From positions 344 to 64,343 of the forward strand of contig JAFMYY010000013.1 in NCBI GenBank assembly GCA_017948555.1: a DNA stretch of 64,000 bases, read 5' to 3'. A model generated the notes under the pieces. That model had not been told where the DNA came from and made no database searches. It worked only from the letters and a program-made list of their open reading frames with translations. The position numbers were made by a program, and so were the translations under genes. Shown piece after piece: positions 1 to 8,812 of the stretch (its first letter is position 1; each line of letters opens with the position of its first letter). This DNA is from Cesiribacteraceae bacterium YIM B00369 (GTDB lineage Bacteria; Bacteroidota; Bacteroidia; Cytophagales; Cyclobacteriaceae).

Positions 1-18
1 CCTTTACAATTACCTAAA

Positions 19-49
19 CCCTTGCATCAAACGATGTGAGGGTTTTTTT
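19..49 (+). terminator. Rho-independent terminator of an upstream gene
   Basis: A 10-bp stem (19-28 with 33-42, including G-T pairs) closes a 4-base loop and is followed by seven T residues (43-49). It probably ends a plus-strand transcript that begins before the window. Confidence 0.75.
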
Positions 50-631
50 ATGCTCTGCTTCCTGATTGTTCCACTACCACCGGACGACCGGCCAAATCCT
101 GGATCAATTTAAAAGTTGGGGAGTAGCCTTTGATAACCATATTTGGTAGTGTATTGAGGTTTATTTTTTTTTGTTTTATTAATCACAAAGCAGATTCTTT
201 TATTTGTTGTATTTATCATGGTATCAGCATCATCCTATTTGCTCCCCGAACATATTGTTTGATCTTATAAAGGAGGAAAGTGGAGCAGCCATGGCAAGTG
301 GAGTGGCCAAAATAGATGCTACGGACGATGTGGAATTTACCTGAAGCTGGAATTTGCAATAGGTTTCAGAAGGTAGACAACAATTTATATATCCTAAATT
401 TACCTTATAGCCAAAATTGTCCCAGTATTTAGAAAGAGTTACTTAACAATGGCATGTCCCTTTGCTATCAATTGTTTGAATTACCTCCAGGCAACAATGC
501 TGGCACCATGAACCAACATTCCCAAAGATCTGTAGAGAACTTTAAGCAGGTGCCAAACATCAGTAAGGAGAGCGGCTATTTTGCCCTCAGCAACAAGACT
601 CGACAATTGATTAGCTGTTAAAGCCATTCGA
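50..631. other. Gene-poor region with possible decayed coding remnants
   Basis: No convincing intact gene is visible in this AT-rich stretch. On the plus strand one frame runs from ATG 316 to TAA 621 with a single in-frame TAG at 430-432, giving about 100 codons of mixed composition that could be a broken gene. On the minus strand a short frame of about 41 codons ends at the TAA formed by 48-50 and reads like the C-terminal tail of a protein whose start is lost. I recognise neither product. Both could be chance open frames. Confidence 0.3.
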
Positions 632-1378
632 TTATTTAAACTTCCGGTTTAATCCACTAACCTTAACTGAGGCAAGAAAAAGGCCGAGTAGAAAGCTGTT
701 TATGAAAGACACAACCATTATACCCCGTGCAGGAACATACCTGAACAGGTTGATAAATCCGCCGATAAGGAAGCTGCCAACAGTAAGAGTAATAAAAAAA
801 ACCATAGTCCAGTAAACACTGACATCGCGATGAGAAGGGGGAGGTAAACTTTCTTTTACCTTCATCTTCAATACTGCAAATGCTATTACTGCAAATCCAA
901 AAACTGTACTTAGGTGTTGCACTATCCTGAAAAATGGTACACCATCTATTCTGTTGGTCAGGAGAGGCATGATTTTAACCCCAAAGCCTGCTTCATGAGT
1001 GAAACTATCCCAAAAAATATGAGAGAAGGCTCCAATGATAATTGATACAATAACCGCTGGATAGAACTTTTTTACATGCTCCAGCCAGCTGAAGCATTTA
1101 TAAGGATGAAATCTGTAATAAAGAGAGTCGGGTAAATGATTTATTAAGGGATTTCTGATAAAAAGGTGAAAAAGGAAAGAAATAATAATGGCTACAGGAA
1201 GATTAAAGCTGAAAATTCCAGCAAGTGTGTGGCTGTATTCACTTTGGGGTTTCATCCTGAAAAAATATTCGAAATCCGGAGCCAGACTTCCGGCAACCAG
1301 GCCGGTAAGTGAGATATACCGTTTTCCTACTTTAGCCAGAGGAAGAACAATGGCTGGATGTGCAAATGTAAATGGCAT
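632..1378 (-). CDS. DUF4184 family integral membrane protein
   Basis: The 248-residue product opens with the motif MPFTFAHPA, typical of DUF4184 proteins, and is rich in hydrophobic segments (near residues 55-70, 105-120, 150-170, 190-235). A His/Asp-containing stretch around FSHIFWDSFTHEAGFG sits in the middle and resembles the conserved core of the family; its biochemical role is unknown. The ATG at 1378 is the only sensible start. The gene follows the TraB/GumN-type gene on the same strand with a 21-base gap, so the two are probably co-transcribed. Family assignment is from pattern memory. Confidence 0.8.
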   Translation of the reverse strand: MPFTFAHPAIVLPLAKVGKRYISLTGLVAGSLAPDFEYFFRMKPQSEYSHTLAGIFSFNLPVAIIISFLFHLFIRNPLINHLPDSLYYRFHPYKCFSWLEHVKKFYPAVIVSIIIGAFSHIFWDSFTHEAGFGVKIMPLLTNRIDGVPFFRIVQHLSTVFGFAVIAFAVLKMKVKESLPPPSHRDVSVYWTMVFFITLTVGSFLIGGFINLFRYVPARGIMVVSFINSFLLGLFLASVKVSGLNRKFK

Positions 1379-1399
1379 ATGTTTTAGACGAAGTTGGCT

Positions 1400-2287
1400 T
1401 TAATATAAAACAGGCTCAACTTTATACCCTCTTTTTTTTAAGAGTGCAATCACACCTTTATTCCCCGGGAGGTGAGCGGCGCCAAAAGCAAAAAGAGTAG
1501 GTTTTAAGTTGGCCATTTGTTCTATGCGGGGGATCCATTTAAGGTTCCGGTCAAAAACCATTAGCTGTTCATATTTTTCCATTCCTATTTTTATATCAGT
1601 TATAACATGGTATAGACTATTTAAATCCTGGTTCCGGTAACTGATAATCATATTCCAGTAAGCATCAGCAAGTTCAGGGTATTCCACGATAGTTTGTAAA
1701 AGCATTTCCGCCTGCTCCTTATAACTGATTTTTTCGAATACCTGAATCTGTTCTTCAATAGTTTCAATGCCCGAAATTCCCATTTGCTGGTGAGAAGCCA
1801 TAGTGCTTAACTGGTTTTCGTAACTTTGAGGAATGCAACCTAACAATTTGGAATAGATAAGAGAGGTTAAAAAAATTGGTTTCATATTCTGGATGCCTCC
1901 TATATTTATTCCGAGGCTATCCTGGAAATAATTAGATAACAATGTATAATCTTCTGAAGGCAAAAGTTCCTCCAGGCGCGAATTTCCTTTCATCACCATC
2001 CCATTTTCCATTTTTTTTGGCAGTTCTTTATCTGTAATGTCAATTTCCAAAACTAACTGCTGACTGTTTTGTAAGGCCTGAACTAAGCCTTCTGTAAAAA
2101 TCATATCATCAGCACAAATGGCATGTACAGTTCCAAAAAGATAGGAAGGTTGTTTTAAATTCTTACCACTAATTTTCCAAAGTAAGGCATCGGGCAAATC
2201 TTTTTCTGTCGTTTGGGCAAATAAGATGGGCCAGGGAACGAAAAAAAAGAAAAGTAAAAAGCAGAATATTTTGTAATCTTTTTTCAT
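1400..2287 (-). CDS. TraB/GumN family secreted protein
   Basis: This 295-residue protein carries the TraB/GumN (PF01963) signature: a conserved region with LFGTVHAIC near the N-terminus, a glutamate-containing strand LVLEIDI, and a C-terminal FAFGAAHLPG motif with the family's conserved His. The fold is related to erythromycin esterase/Tiki-type metalloproteases, but bacterial members mostly have no proven substrate. I chose the ATG at 2287 because it starts a classical signal peptide (MKKDYK, hydrophobic core, cleavage near LFAQ); a start at 2308 would add seven residues before the charged n-region. It is expected to be exported. The DUF4184 gene follows closely. Confidence 0.82.
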   Translation of the reverse strand: MKKDYKIFCFLLFFFFVPWPILFAQTTEKDLPDALLWKISGKNLKQPSYLFGTVHAICADDMIFTEGLVQALQNSQQLVLEIDITDKELPKKMENGMVMKGNSRLEELLPSEDYTLLSNYFQDSLGINIGGIQNMKPIFLTSLIYSKLLGCIPQSYENQLSTMASHQQMGISGIETIEEQIQVFEKISYKEQAEMLLQTIVEYPELADAYWNMIISYRNQDLNSLYHVITDIKIGMEKYEQLMVFDRNLKWIPRIEQMANLKPTLFAFGAAHLPGNKGVIALLKKRGYKVEPVLY

Positions 2288-2377
2288 AGAGGCCGGATAA
2301 AACAGCATATACGGTTAACGCTTGTGGATGAGCTAAAGTATTTGAGCCTGAACCTGCTTCAGGTAATAAAAGCGGTC

Positions 2378-2707
2378 TTACATTTCGGGTAAGAAAATAA
2401 AAAGACCGTTCCGGTTAATTTCCACAAGAAACTTGCGTACATCTCTGGTCCGGTTTTTACACTCCTGTCCGGTAGGGAGGTGGTAACGATAGCTGTGCAG
2501 AGGACAAATTATTTCATCCTGAAAGTTGAGCCTGCCATCACTTAAGGAAGCAAACATATGAGGACAGGCGTCTTCGGTAGCAAAAAAACCACTTTTAGTG
2601 TGAGCAAGGCAAATGGCAAAATTTTTGGTGCGGACTTTTTTTAAGGTATTAACAGGAATTGTGGAATGTGCTTTTTCAGGAGAATCAAAAACTTTTAATT
2701 TTTTCAT
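2378..2707 (-). CDS. Rieske-type [2Fe-2S] ferredoxin
   Basis: The 109-residue product is a single Rieske domain. The two cluster-binding motifs are Cys48-Pro-His50 and Cys68-Pro-Leu-His71, separated by 17 residues, so a complete two-Cys, two-His [2Fe-2S] site is present. There is no signal peptide or membrane anchor, which points to a cytoplasmic electron carrier or the small subunit of an oxygenase or reductase, but no partner enzyme is adjacent. The ATG at 2707 gives the expected family length. The 150-base gap upstream is shared with the divergent lspA gene. Confidence 0.9.
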   Translation of the reverse strand: MKKLKVFDSPEKAHSTIPVNTLKKVRTKNFAICLAHTKSGFFATEDACPHMFASLSDGRLNFQDEIICPLHSYRYHLPTGQECKNRTRDVRKFLVEINRNGLFIFLPEM

Positions 2708-2760
2708 AGTTATAACTGTAAAAATAACTGTAACAAGAAAGGGCTATTATTGTAATTGCT

Positions 2761-2791
2761 TTTGCTTATCCGCACTTATCTCTTAAATTTA
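2761..2791 (+). promoter_or_regulatory. Predicted Bacteroidota-type promoter for lspA
   Basis: TTTG at 2761-2764, a 19-base spacer, and TAAATTTA at 2784-2791 match the Bacteroidota consensus TTTG-N19-TAnnTTTG with one mismatch at the last base. The spacing to the lspA ATG (2859) implies a leader of roughly 60 bases. Confidence 0.5.
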
Positions 2792-2858
2792 GCGTTACAT
2801 TTTGTGATTATACCATTACAAAAGAAAAATTCCACCGTACTGCAAAAATAGGAAAGCA

Positions 2859-3542
2859 ATGCGGGGAAGCCCAATTAATAATCAAAGAACTGTGAAATAT
2901 CTAAAGTATTATCTGGCAACACTGGGAGTAATTTTATTAGACCAGGCGGTAAAATTATTAGTCCATTTTAATATGGAGTTAAATACTGCCGGTGAAATTG
3001 ATGTCCTGGGGAACTGGTTTAAGCTCCACTATCTCCTTAATCCGGGTATGGCTTTTGGAATGCAACTTAACTGGGAATGGGGTAAGTTGCTGTTAACCTT
3101 ATTCCGGCTTGTGGCCACTGTAGGTATTGGATATTATATTTATATGCTGGTTAATAAAAAAGTTTCACGTGGACTCATCTGGTGTATGGCGCTTATTCTT
3201 GGAGGAGCGGTCGGCAATCTTATAGACAGTATTTTTTATGGTATACTTTTAGATAATGCAGTAGCCGGTGCACCAACTCCATGGTTCCATGGGCAGGTAA
3301 TAGATATGCTTTACTTCCCGCTTTATGAAGGATATTTGCCAGGATGGGTGCCGGTATATGGTGATGAGTATTTTATATTTTTCAGGCCTGTATTCAATAT
3401 TGCCGATTCAGCCATATTTATTGGAGTGGTAATAATCCTGTTTATGCAAAAGCGCTTCTTTGCTGAAAGTTCAGTTAAAAAAGAGGCAGAGCAGGGTAAT
3501 GCTCACACGGTGGAAAGAAATAGTGTAGCAAATAATCTATAA
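2859..3542 (+). CDS. lspA: Lipoprotein signal peptidase (signal peptidase II)
   Basis: LspA removes the signal peptide of prolipoproteins ahead of the lipidated cysteine, in the inner membrane. The 227-residue product has four hydrophobic segments and the expected motifs: LLDQAVK near residue 27, NPGMAFG at 61-67, the catalytic aspartates in GNLIDS (Asp123) and FNIADS (Asp183). The insertion between these aspartates (about residues 128-178) is longer than in E. coli LspA, as is usual in Bacteroidota. A hydrophilic C-terminal tail of about 25 residues follows the last membrane segment. It stands alone, with its own predicted promoter and a shared downstream terminator. Its substrates would include the lipoproteins in this window. 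Confidence 0.95.
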   Translation: MRGSPINNQRTVKYLKYYLATLGVILLDQAVKLLVHFNMELNTAGEIDVLGNWFKLHYLLNPGMAFGMQLNWEWGKLLLTLFRLVATVGIGYYIYMLVNKKVSRGLIWCMALILGGAVGNLIDSIFYGILLDNAVAGAPTPWFHGQVIDMLYFPLYEGYLPGWVPVYGDEYFIFFRPVFNIADSAIFIGVVIILFMQKRFFAESSVKKEAEQGNAHTVERNSVANNL

Positions 3543-3547
3543 TTAAA

Positions 3548-3578
3548 AGGCTGTCCCACAAGAGACAGCCTCTCTTTT
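3548..3578. terminator. Bidirectional terminator between lspA and the convergent gene
   Basis: An 8-bp perfect stem (3548-3555 with 3564-3571) is flanked by a T-rich tract on the plus side and by an A tract (T-rich on the minus side) before it. It sits between convergent genes and can serve both. Confidence 0.75.
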
Positions 3579-3589
3579 GCTGTTGAATA

Positions 3590-4459
3590 TCAGGTCAGCC
3601 GGCAAAGGCTGTTGCATAGAGCTTCCGGAGATACGGTTTTATCTATTATCTGGAGTTTATGGAGGCTGTCCATAACCTCAGTTAATATTTCCTTTTTAAG
3701 GGTATTATTCTGTGCCCATTTCACATCCCTGAACCAAATGGCTACATCCTCTTCCGCTAATTGAAAATGTTTAGCAATAAGTGTAACCGCATCATTGTTA
3801 TTTTTTAACTGATTACAACTTTCCCTGGCGATTTCCAGTATTTTTTGCACCGCTTCAGGGTATTTGGCTGATATATCGTTCCGGACCACTGCAACAAAAC
3901 ATGGCCATGGGGTAGGGCATTCTCCTATGCGGCGCCATTCACCTCTGTCTACCAATGGTTTTGTCATGAATTTTTCCCACATAAAAGCATCAGCTTTTTT
4001 ACTTGCCAATGCCTCCCTGGCACCATCCATATTGCCCACAATCTCAAACTGCAGTTTTTCAGGATTCCATCCTTCCTGCCGGGCATTTACAAAAGCCATC
4101 AGGTGAGATCCTGATCCGTAACGGCTAATGGCAAAGGTTTTATCAGGCAGGTCGGCCATTTTATGGAAAGGAGCGTCAGCATGTACATGTACTCCCCAGA
4201 TAAGCGGAGACTCCACAAACAAACCTGCTATTTTATAATTGCCACCTTTAATAATGTCAGCCACAGCTCCTTCAGTAAGTAAAAGAGCTATATCGAGTTT
4301 GTTTTCACGTAAATCGGAAGCCATAGCACCTGTTCCTCCACTGTAATCTGTCCACTGAACTTTCAGTCCGGCTTCATTAAATTTGCCGTTCTGCAGCGCA
4401 AGATGCCATGGAAGGTTAAAATGTTCAGGTACCCCTCCTACTGAAAATATATCTTTCAT
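3590..4459 (-). CDS. NMT1/SsuA-like substrate-binding-fold protein without signal peptide
   Basis: The 289-residue product resembles the periplasmic binding protein type II family used for nitrate, sulfonate, taurine or pyrimidine precursors (NMT1/SsuA/ThiY-like). It has the opening GGVPEHFNLPWHLALQNG, the acidic-aromatic loop after it, and a conserved GGTGAMASDL segment. Unlike classical members it lacks any signal peptide or lipobox: the domain begins within ten residues of the ATG at 4459. No ABC permease or ATPase gene is nearby. It may be a cytoplasmic enzyme or sensor that reuses the binding fold, as with thiamine-precursor synthase-like proteins, but the ligand cannot be read from the sequence. 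Confidence 0.75.
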   Translation of the reverse strand: MKDIFSVGGVPEHFNLPWHLALQNGKFNEAGLKVQWTDYSGGTGAMASDLRENKLDIALLLTEGAVADIIKGGNYKIAGLFVESPLIWGVHVHADAPFHKMADLPDKTFAISRYGSGSHLMAFVNARQEGWNPEKLQFEIVGNMDGAREALASKKADAFMWEKFMTKPLVDRGEWRRIGECPTPWPCFVAVVRNDISAKYPEAVQKILEIARESCNQLKNNNDAVTLIAKHFQLAEEDVAIWFRDVKWAQNNTLKKEILTEVMDSLHKLQIIDKTVSPEALCNSLCRLT

Positions 4460-4652
4460 TATTGTTTAGGATTTTATTTCGAAAACCACATTACAAACTG
4501 GTTTACAGTATTAGTTCTTTTGTATAAAGAAAGCCCGTGTGGATAACCAGGGTTAAAAGCCTATCCTCCGCCGGGATATATAAAAGACAATTTAATAGAA
4601 AGCAGGCCAAATTGTTTGCCTTACTTTACTGAAAAAAGCACCTGCTTTACTA

Positions 4653-5135
4653 TCATATTTTGTACTTTAATACAACTGTTTTGCTGATCATATCATGAAT
4701 GGCCTGTCTTCGGGAAGTGAAAGCGGCTATAAGCAGGATGAATATAAAAACAATAATAGAGAGAAGCTTTGAAAAAGACCGGATAAGGGCTTTTCCGAAA
4801 GAAATTCTTTCCCCTTCTGTATCGGTTACTATTATTCCCATCAATCGCTTTCCCAGAGTAGCCTGCCATTTACCTGCATGCATGGCTGCATTATAGAGGC
4901 ACCACAATAATAAAAAAACATATAGCCACGGACCTGCTGCTTCTGTAAGGTTCCGTACATACTCTTCGTCGTATTCAAGTATTCCCGGCCCTTCGGCCAT
5001 AAATTCCGCAGGTAAAACAAATGCCAGCCAAAAGCTCATTAAAGTAGATATTAAGAGGTAATCTATGATAAATGCTACCGTTCGGCTCAGGAAGCTGGCA
5101 TAAGGTAATTCTATTATATCGTCACTTTCTTCCAT
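4653..5135 (-). CDS. RDD family membrane protein
   Basis: The 160-residue product has the RDD family pattern: an N-terminal segment with conserved Arg and Asp (LSRTVAFIIDYLL, residues 15-27), two further hydrophobic segments, and a typical late region with GKRLMGIIVTD followed by ALIRSFSKLLS. RDD proteins are small inner-membrane proteins; some act as Na+/H+ antiporters but most are unstudied. The ATG at 5135 lies directly before the acidic N-terminus. It lies between the solute-binding-like gene and a methyltransferase gene on the same strand, with gaps of 193 and 94 bases, so operon membership is uncertain. Confidence 0.87.
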   Translation of the reverse strand: MEESDDIIELPYASFLSRTVAFIIDYLLISTLMSFWLAFVLPAEFMAEGPGILEYDEEYVRNLTEAAGPWLYVFLLLWCLYNAAMHAGKWQATLGKRLMGIIVTDTEGERISFGKALIRSFSKLLSIIVFIFILLIAAFTSRRQAIHDMISKTVVLKYKI

Positions 5136-5229
5136 AGGATATATTTTATAGTTCTGGTTTGGGGCAAGTTATATTAGTTATTCCTTATAATAATCAGTCC
5201 ACTGTGTTACTGTTATTTGTTTTGTCAAA

Positions 5230-5862
5230 TCAGCCATTAGCAGAATTGTTTTCTTTTTGAAGAACAAGGGTGGTCATGCTTCTTGCATTTTGAACCAACA
5301 CACTTTTAACGGGCTCAATGAATTGAGCAGGGTATAGCTGTAATAACTCATCGAGAAGGTCCTGTGTTAAAAGGAAACGGAGGCTTCCGTCAGGAAGGTA
5401 ATATTTACCATTTCCGGCTTCATTTACCTTCTCCTCCATGCCAAAGGCAGATGTAAGGCGGAGAAAAAGGATTCCTTCAGGTTTTAAAGCTTTATAGAGC
5501 TGTTCCCACATATTCTTGAAGTGGTCTTCATTTTCTGCAAAATGCAAAACCGCATTGCATATAATCGCATCAAACATTCCCGCAGGATAAGGAAGTTCTT
5601 CTACTTTTGATATAACAAAGCGGTTTTTATCGAAATTCGGACTCAGGCTGCGGGCAGCATATTGAAGCATACGGATAGCTCCGGGATTGCTGTCGCAGCC
5701 CCATACATCATAATTATTGCGTATAAACCAATGCAGGTTCCGGCCTTCCCCGCAACCGGCATCAAGAATACGCATGCCCGGACTAAAGCGGCCTTTCAAC
5801 AGCGCATCCAGCAGATAAATATCAATGTTGCCCAATTCCCGGTTTAGTTCCTGATATGTCAT
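5230..5862 (-). CDS. Class I SAM-dependent methyltransferase (type 11-like)
   Basis: The 210-residue product has the Rossmann methyltransferase motifs: motif I ILDAGCGEGRN (about residues 33-43), the acidic end of strand 2 in WGCDSN, and the post-I region FDAIICNAVLHF followed by LKPEGILFLRL. This layout fits small methyltransferases of the UbiE/MenG-like (Methyltransf_11) group. The substrate is not evident; it has no signal peptide and should be cytoplasmic. The ATG at 5862 puts motif I at the usual distance from the N-terminus. Confidence 0.85.
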   Translation of the reverse strand: MTYQELNRELGNIDIYLLDALLKGRFSPGMRILDAGCGEGRNLHWFIRNNYDVWGCDSNPGAIRMLQYAARSLSPNFDKNRFVISKVEELPYPAGMFDAIICNAVLHFAENEDHFKNMWEQLYKALKPEGILFLRLTSAFGMEEKVNEAGNGKYYLPDGSLRFLLTQDLLDELLQLYPAQFIEPVKSVLVQNARSMTTLVLQKENNSANG

Positions 5863-6165
5863 TTCAAAAAAGATAATGGTAATAAAAGCAAAGCCATCAT
5901 CAACATGGGCTGGCCCTGAATTTATTAGCTATGTATAAGATATTATTTACTCTGGTGTAGTGCCCTAAAGTATAGCAAATATATGGAAACACTATACCCG
6001 AAGGGAGTATTTGAAGGAAAAGATGCCCGACGGCAACCTTTTCCTTTCCGGCATTTTTTTCCTTTTGCCGGATAAAAGTCCTAAATTTCTGAATAAACAG
6101 GAATTGAATTTTTACTTTTCGGGTTTCTGATAAAATATTAATCATTTTGTTCAGTTAATGTGGTT
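5863..6165. other. Intergenic region between divergent genes
   Basis: This 303-base spacer separates the divergent methyltransferase and secreted-protein genes. It contains a weak palindrome around 6050-6080 (GCCGGCA-type arms around a T-rich loop) and no perfect promoter match was found. The 81-codon minus-strand frame in it has no protein-like features. Confidence 0.5.
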
Positions 6166-7170
6166 ATGAGAGAGAGAATTTGCCTCGTGTTTTTCTGTAT
6201 GTTAACAAGCTTCCTGGCCCAGGCGCAATTGCTTGATTTAAGCCAGCTTCAGATAAATGGAACCCTTCCTAAAACCATATTAAATAGCCGTAGTGTGGTT
6301 CTGGTTAAAACAGCAGATAAGGCTGCCGGCTCAGGGCAGGAACCCTGGAAGAATGTTGCCGAAGAGGCTCATAAGTATTTTAAGGGAGCAGGCATAGATG
6401 CAGTTGCCTACTATGACTGGAGAAATGTAAATGCAGGGCCCGATGCAACAACGGCTTTTGCGGAGGCTTTTCGCCAGAGGGCAATCGATAATCTTGTTGT
6501 GGTGGAAAGGAATAATGGAGAGTATAAAATTATTATTTCACCTGTAGGAAAAGAAGGACTTATAGCAAAAGGCTCAGCCGCCTGGCAGCAGTCGGGTCCT
6601 GAAATTGGACCTATCGTTAACACTCTGCAAAATGATGCCGGACAGGCAGATTTAAAGTTAGGTAACTTCCTGATCATTGATAAGCCGGAGTATTTTTATA
6701 CTACAGACATCAGGTTGAATAAACGTTTTTTTTCTTATGCCCCTGACCTGAAACTGGATAAACTGGCAGTTCCTGCTTATGAGATATTTGTGGAAAAGGG
6801 AAAATCTGATAGTTTGTCAGGTATCAAATCCCTTATGCAGGCATACCCTTACCAGTGGGGAATAACCAAAACAGGAACCGATGAAAAAGACCTTCGGCTG
6901 AAAGAAGGATATCAGTATGTACTGCTGTATCTGCATACCAGTGCAGCAAATATCCGTAGATTTTTAAATTATGGTTCCAATGAAGAAATACCGTTGGAAT
7001 TGCAGGCCAATTTGAATGATGACAGCTCTGTATATAAATTTTATATCCGCCATATTTATACAGGTGATGTATATGCAGGTACTCATTGGGATGCAGCCCC
7101 TGCTTATGAAGAAGCCCTGAGTAATTATTTAGCTAACCTGCGAAAAGATCAGGCGGCATCTATAAAGTAA
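6166..7170 (+). CDS. Conserved secreted protein of unknown function
   Basis: The 334-residue product begins with a signal peptide (MRERICLVFF core, cleavage near AQA/Q at about residue 20). The upstream GTG at 6160 is in frame, but the ATG at 6166 gives the better signal peptide. The mature part starts with a segment containing SRSVVLVKTADKAA, then an alpha/beta-looking region (residues 45-170) and a later stretch rich in basic and aromatic residues. I recognise no catalytic motif. Base composition and reading-frame quality are like the neighbours, so it is a real gene. A hairpin at 7352-7371 may terminate it. Export to the periplasm or outer membrane is inferred from the signal peptide alone. 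Confidence 0.75.
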   Translation: MRERICLVFFCMLTSFLAQAQLLDLSQLQINGTLPKTILNSRSVVLVKTADKAAGSGQEPWKNVAEEAHKYFKGAGIDAVAYYDWRNVNAGPDATTAFAEAFRQRAIDNLVVVERNNGEYKIIISPVGKEGLIAKGSAAWQQSGPEIGPIVNTLQNDAGQADLKLGNFLIIDKPEYFYTTDIRLNKRFFSYAPDLKLDKLAVPAYEIFVEKGKSDSLSGIKSLMQAYPYQWGITKTGTDEKDLRLKEGYQYVLLYLHTSAANIRRFLNYGSNEEIPLELQANLNDDSSVYKFYIRHIYTGDVYAGTHWDAAPAYEEALSNYLANLRKDQAASIK

Positions 7171-7748
7171 AAACTGATTTTTTATTTCCACCACTACAAA
7201 TCCGGAATACAAACTATTCATTTTTCTGCCGCCGTTTACCTGAGCAGCTTGCACGCAATGCCTGCATTGGAAATACTTTTTGGCCGGGTTCTGTTAACAA
7301 TTTTGAGTAGTCTGCTCTTGAGATAAAAAAAGGCTGGGCCTGAAAAAGGAAAACCTCACTAATGTGAGGTTCTCGCTTTTTCCAACTTTAACCAATTAAT
7401 ACAGGTTATCCCGAACCTGCATTTTCCTAAATATTTTTATAAGTAGTTTAATGAGCCTTATGCGGTGCAAAGGTAAAACTAAACTTAACCTAACCTTTTA
7501 AGCGCAACAATTGTATTACTGTTGTAACGTCAATTATTTTATTTTATTATTATCAAACCTTTTTTACCGGCTAACCTGAATTTGAGTTTTACAATAAAAA
7601 TCTATTAAAGTTAGCACTTTTACTTTTTTCCCTTCAGGCTCCTTGTAAAAGTAAATGCCGTTAAAAAAGCTGAAAAGTTATTTGTATTGTTACCCGTTAA
7701 TATTAAGGCAAACTTAATAATAAAATTAAATTAAAATAATAAAAATTT
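7171..7748. other. AT-rich intergenic region
   Basis: This 578-base stretch holds the hairpin at 7352-7371 and then a very AT-rich segment leading to the SDR gene. A minus-strand open frame across roughly 7220-7350 (about 40 codons, ending in a basic run) has no recognisable family. I see no other gene. Confidence 0.5.
7352..7379 (+). terminator. Probable Rho-independent terminator
   Basis: A perfect 8-bp stem (7352-7359 with 7364-7371), loop TAAT, followed by CTCG and a short T run (7376-7380). It lies about 180 bases after the preceding stop, which lowers the confidence. Confidence 0.5.
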
Positions 7749-8456
7749 ATGAAATTAAGTGATTCCAGAATTATTATAACCGGAGGGAGTTCCGGTATAG
7801 GATATGCAACCGCTAAATACCTGGTGGAAAAAGGAGCTAAAGTGCTCATAACAGGGCGTGATAAAGAAAAATTAGAAAAGGCAGCAAATGAGACTGGAGC
7901 TGTTGCAGTGGTGGCAGATGTAGCTAAAGAGGAAGATATTGAATACACTTTTCAGCAGGTAAAGGAAAAGCTGGGAGGGCTGGATGTGCTGATCAATAAT
8001 GCGGGAATCGGAAGAAGAAAAAGCCTTGATGAGCTTAGCCTTCAGGATTTTGAGGAAATTTTCAGGGTAAACGTTTATGGTGCGGCACTAATGGCAAAAA
8101 ATGCTGCTCAAATTTTTAAGGAGCAGAACTACGGACATATCATCAATATAGCTTCCACAGCGGCAAAAAAAGGATATGCTAATGGCACTGTATACAGCAG
8201 CAGCAAGTTTGCTTTAAGAGGAATGACAGAATGCTGGCAGGCAGAGCTCAGGCCTCATAATGTAAGGGTTATGCTTGTAAACCCAAGTGAGGTAACAACC
8301 GCATTTGGCCAGCCCGACAGAAAGGAACGCCCTGAACAGGCTAATAAGTTAAGAAGTGAGGAAATAGCCCATACCATAGTGGCTGCTCTGGAAATGGATG
8401 ACCGTGGATTTATTCCGGAAGTAACAGTATTTGCTACAAATCCTTTTAAGAATTAA
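7749..8456 (+). CDS. Short-chain dehydrogenase/reductase (SDR), FabG-like
   Basis: An NAD(P)-dependent oxidoreductase of the classical SDR family, 235 residues. The cofactor glycine motif TGGSSGIG spans residues 11-18, NNAG follows strand 4, and the catalytic triad is complete: Ser136, Tyr149 and Lys153 (YSSSK). The acidic or basic residue that would fix NADH versus NADPH lies in ITGRDKEKL; the Arg suggests NADPH. It is close in pattern to 3-oxoacyl-ACP reductase-like and sepiapterin-reductase-like enzymes, so the true substrate is open. The gene is monocistronic. Confidence 0.92.
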   Translation: MKLSDSRIIITGGSSGIGYATAKYLVEKGAKVLITGRDKEKLEKAANETGAVAVVADVAKEEDIEYTFQQVKEKLGGLDVLINNAGIGRRKSLDELSLQDFEEIFRVNVYGAALMAKNAAQIFKEQNYGHIINIASTAAKKGYANGTVYSSSKFALRGMTECWQAELRPHNVRVMLVNPSEVTTAFGQPDRKERPEQANKLRSEEIAHTIVAALEMDDRGFIPEVTVFATNPFKN

Positions 8457-8812
8457 GATAACGGAAGGACTTGTGGAACAGGAAATCAAGATGCCGGAAG
8501 AGAAAAGCTAAAAATTGAAAATTTCATACCTGCATTTATATTAAGAAAGTCATCATGAATTATCTTAGTAAATTCATTTATAATCATTTATGTTTTTTTT
8601 TAAAAAAATAATTAATTTTATATTACATTAAAAAAATAAAAAGAATCCAAGTCAGAGTAATCCTTTTTCCTCCGGAGTTTAAATTTTACAGAAATTTAAA
8701 TACAGTTATCAATATTAGTAAATGCACGTGTTGCAGGTGTTATTATTCAATCCGGTAACATTAGCAAATATTACTCTGAGAGCTCTCAGGCTCCAAAAAT
8801 TAAATTGTGTAT
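8457..8812. other. AT-rich intergenic region
   Basis: A 356-base spacer with homopolymer A/T runs near 8590-8640 and a short palindrome GAGAGCTCTC at 8777-8787. No ORF or RNA gene is visible. Confidence 0.5.

Noticed and set aside
5900-6145. 81-codon minus-strand frame upstream of the methyltransferase
   Set aside because: No domain, no signal peptide, composition rich in residues from AT-rich DNA; likely chance.
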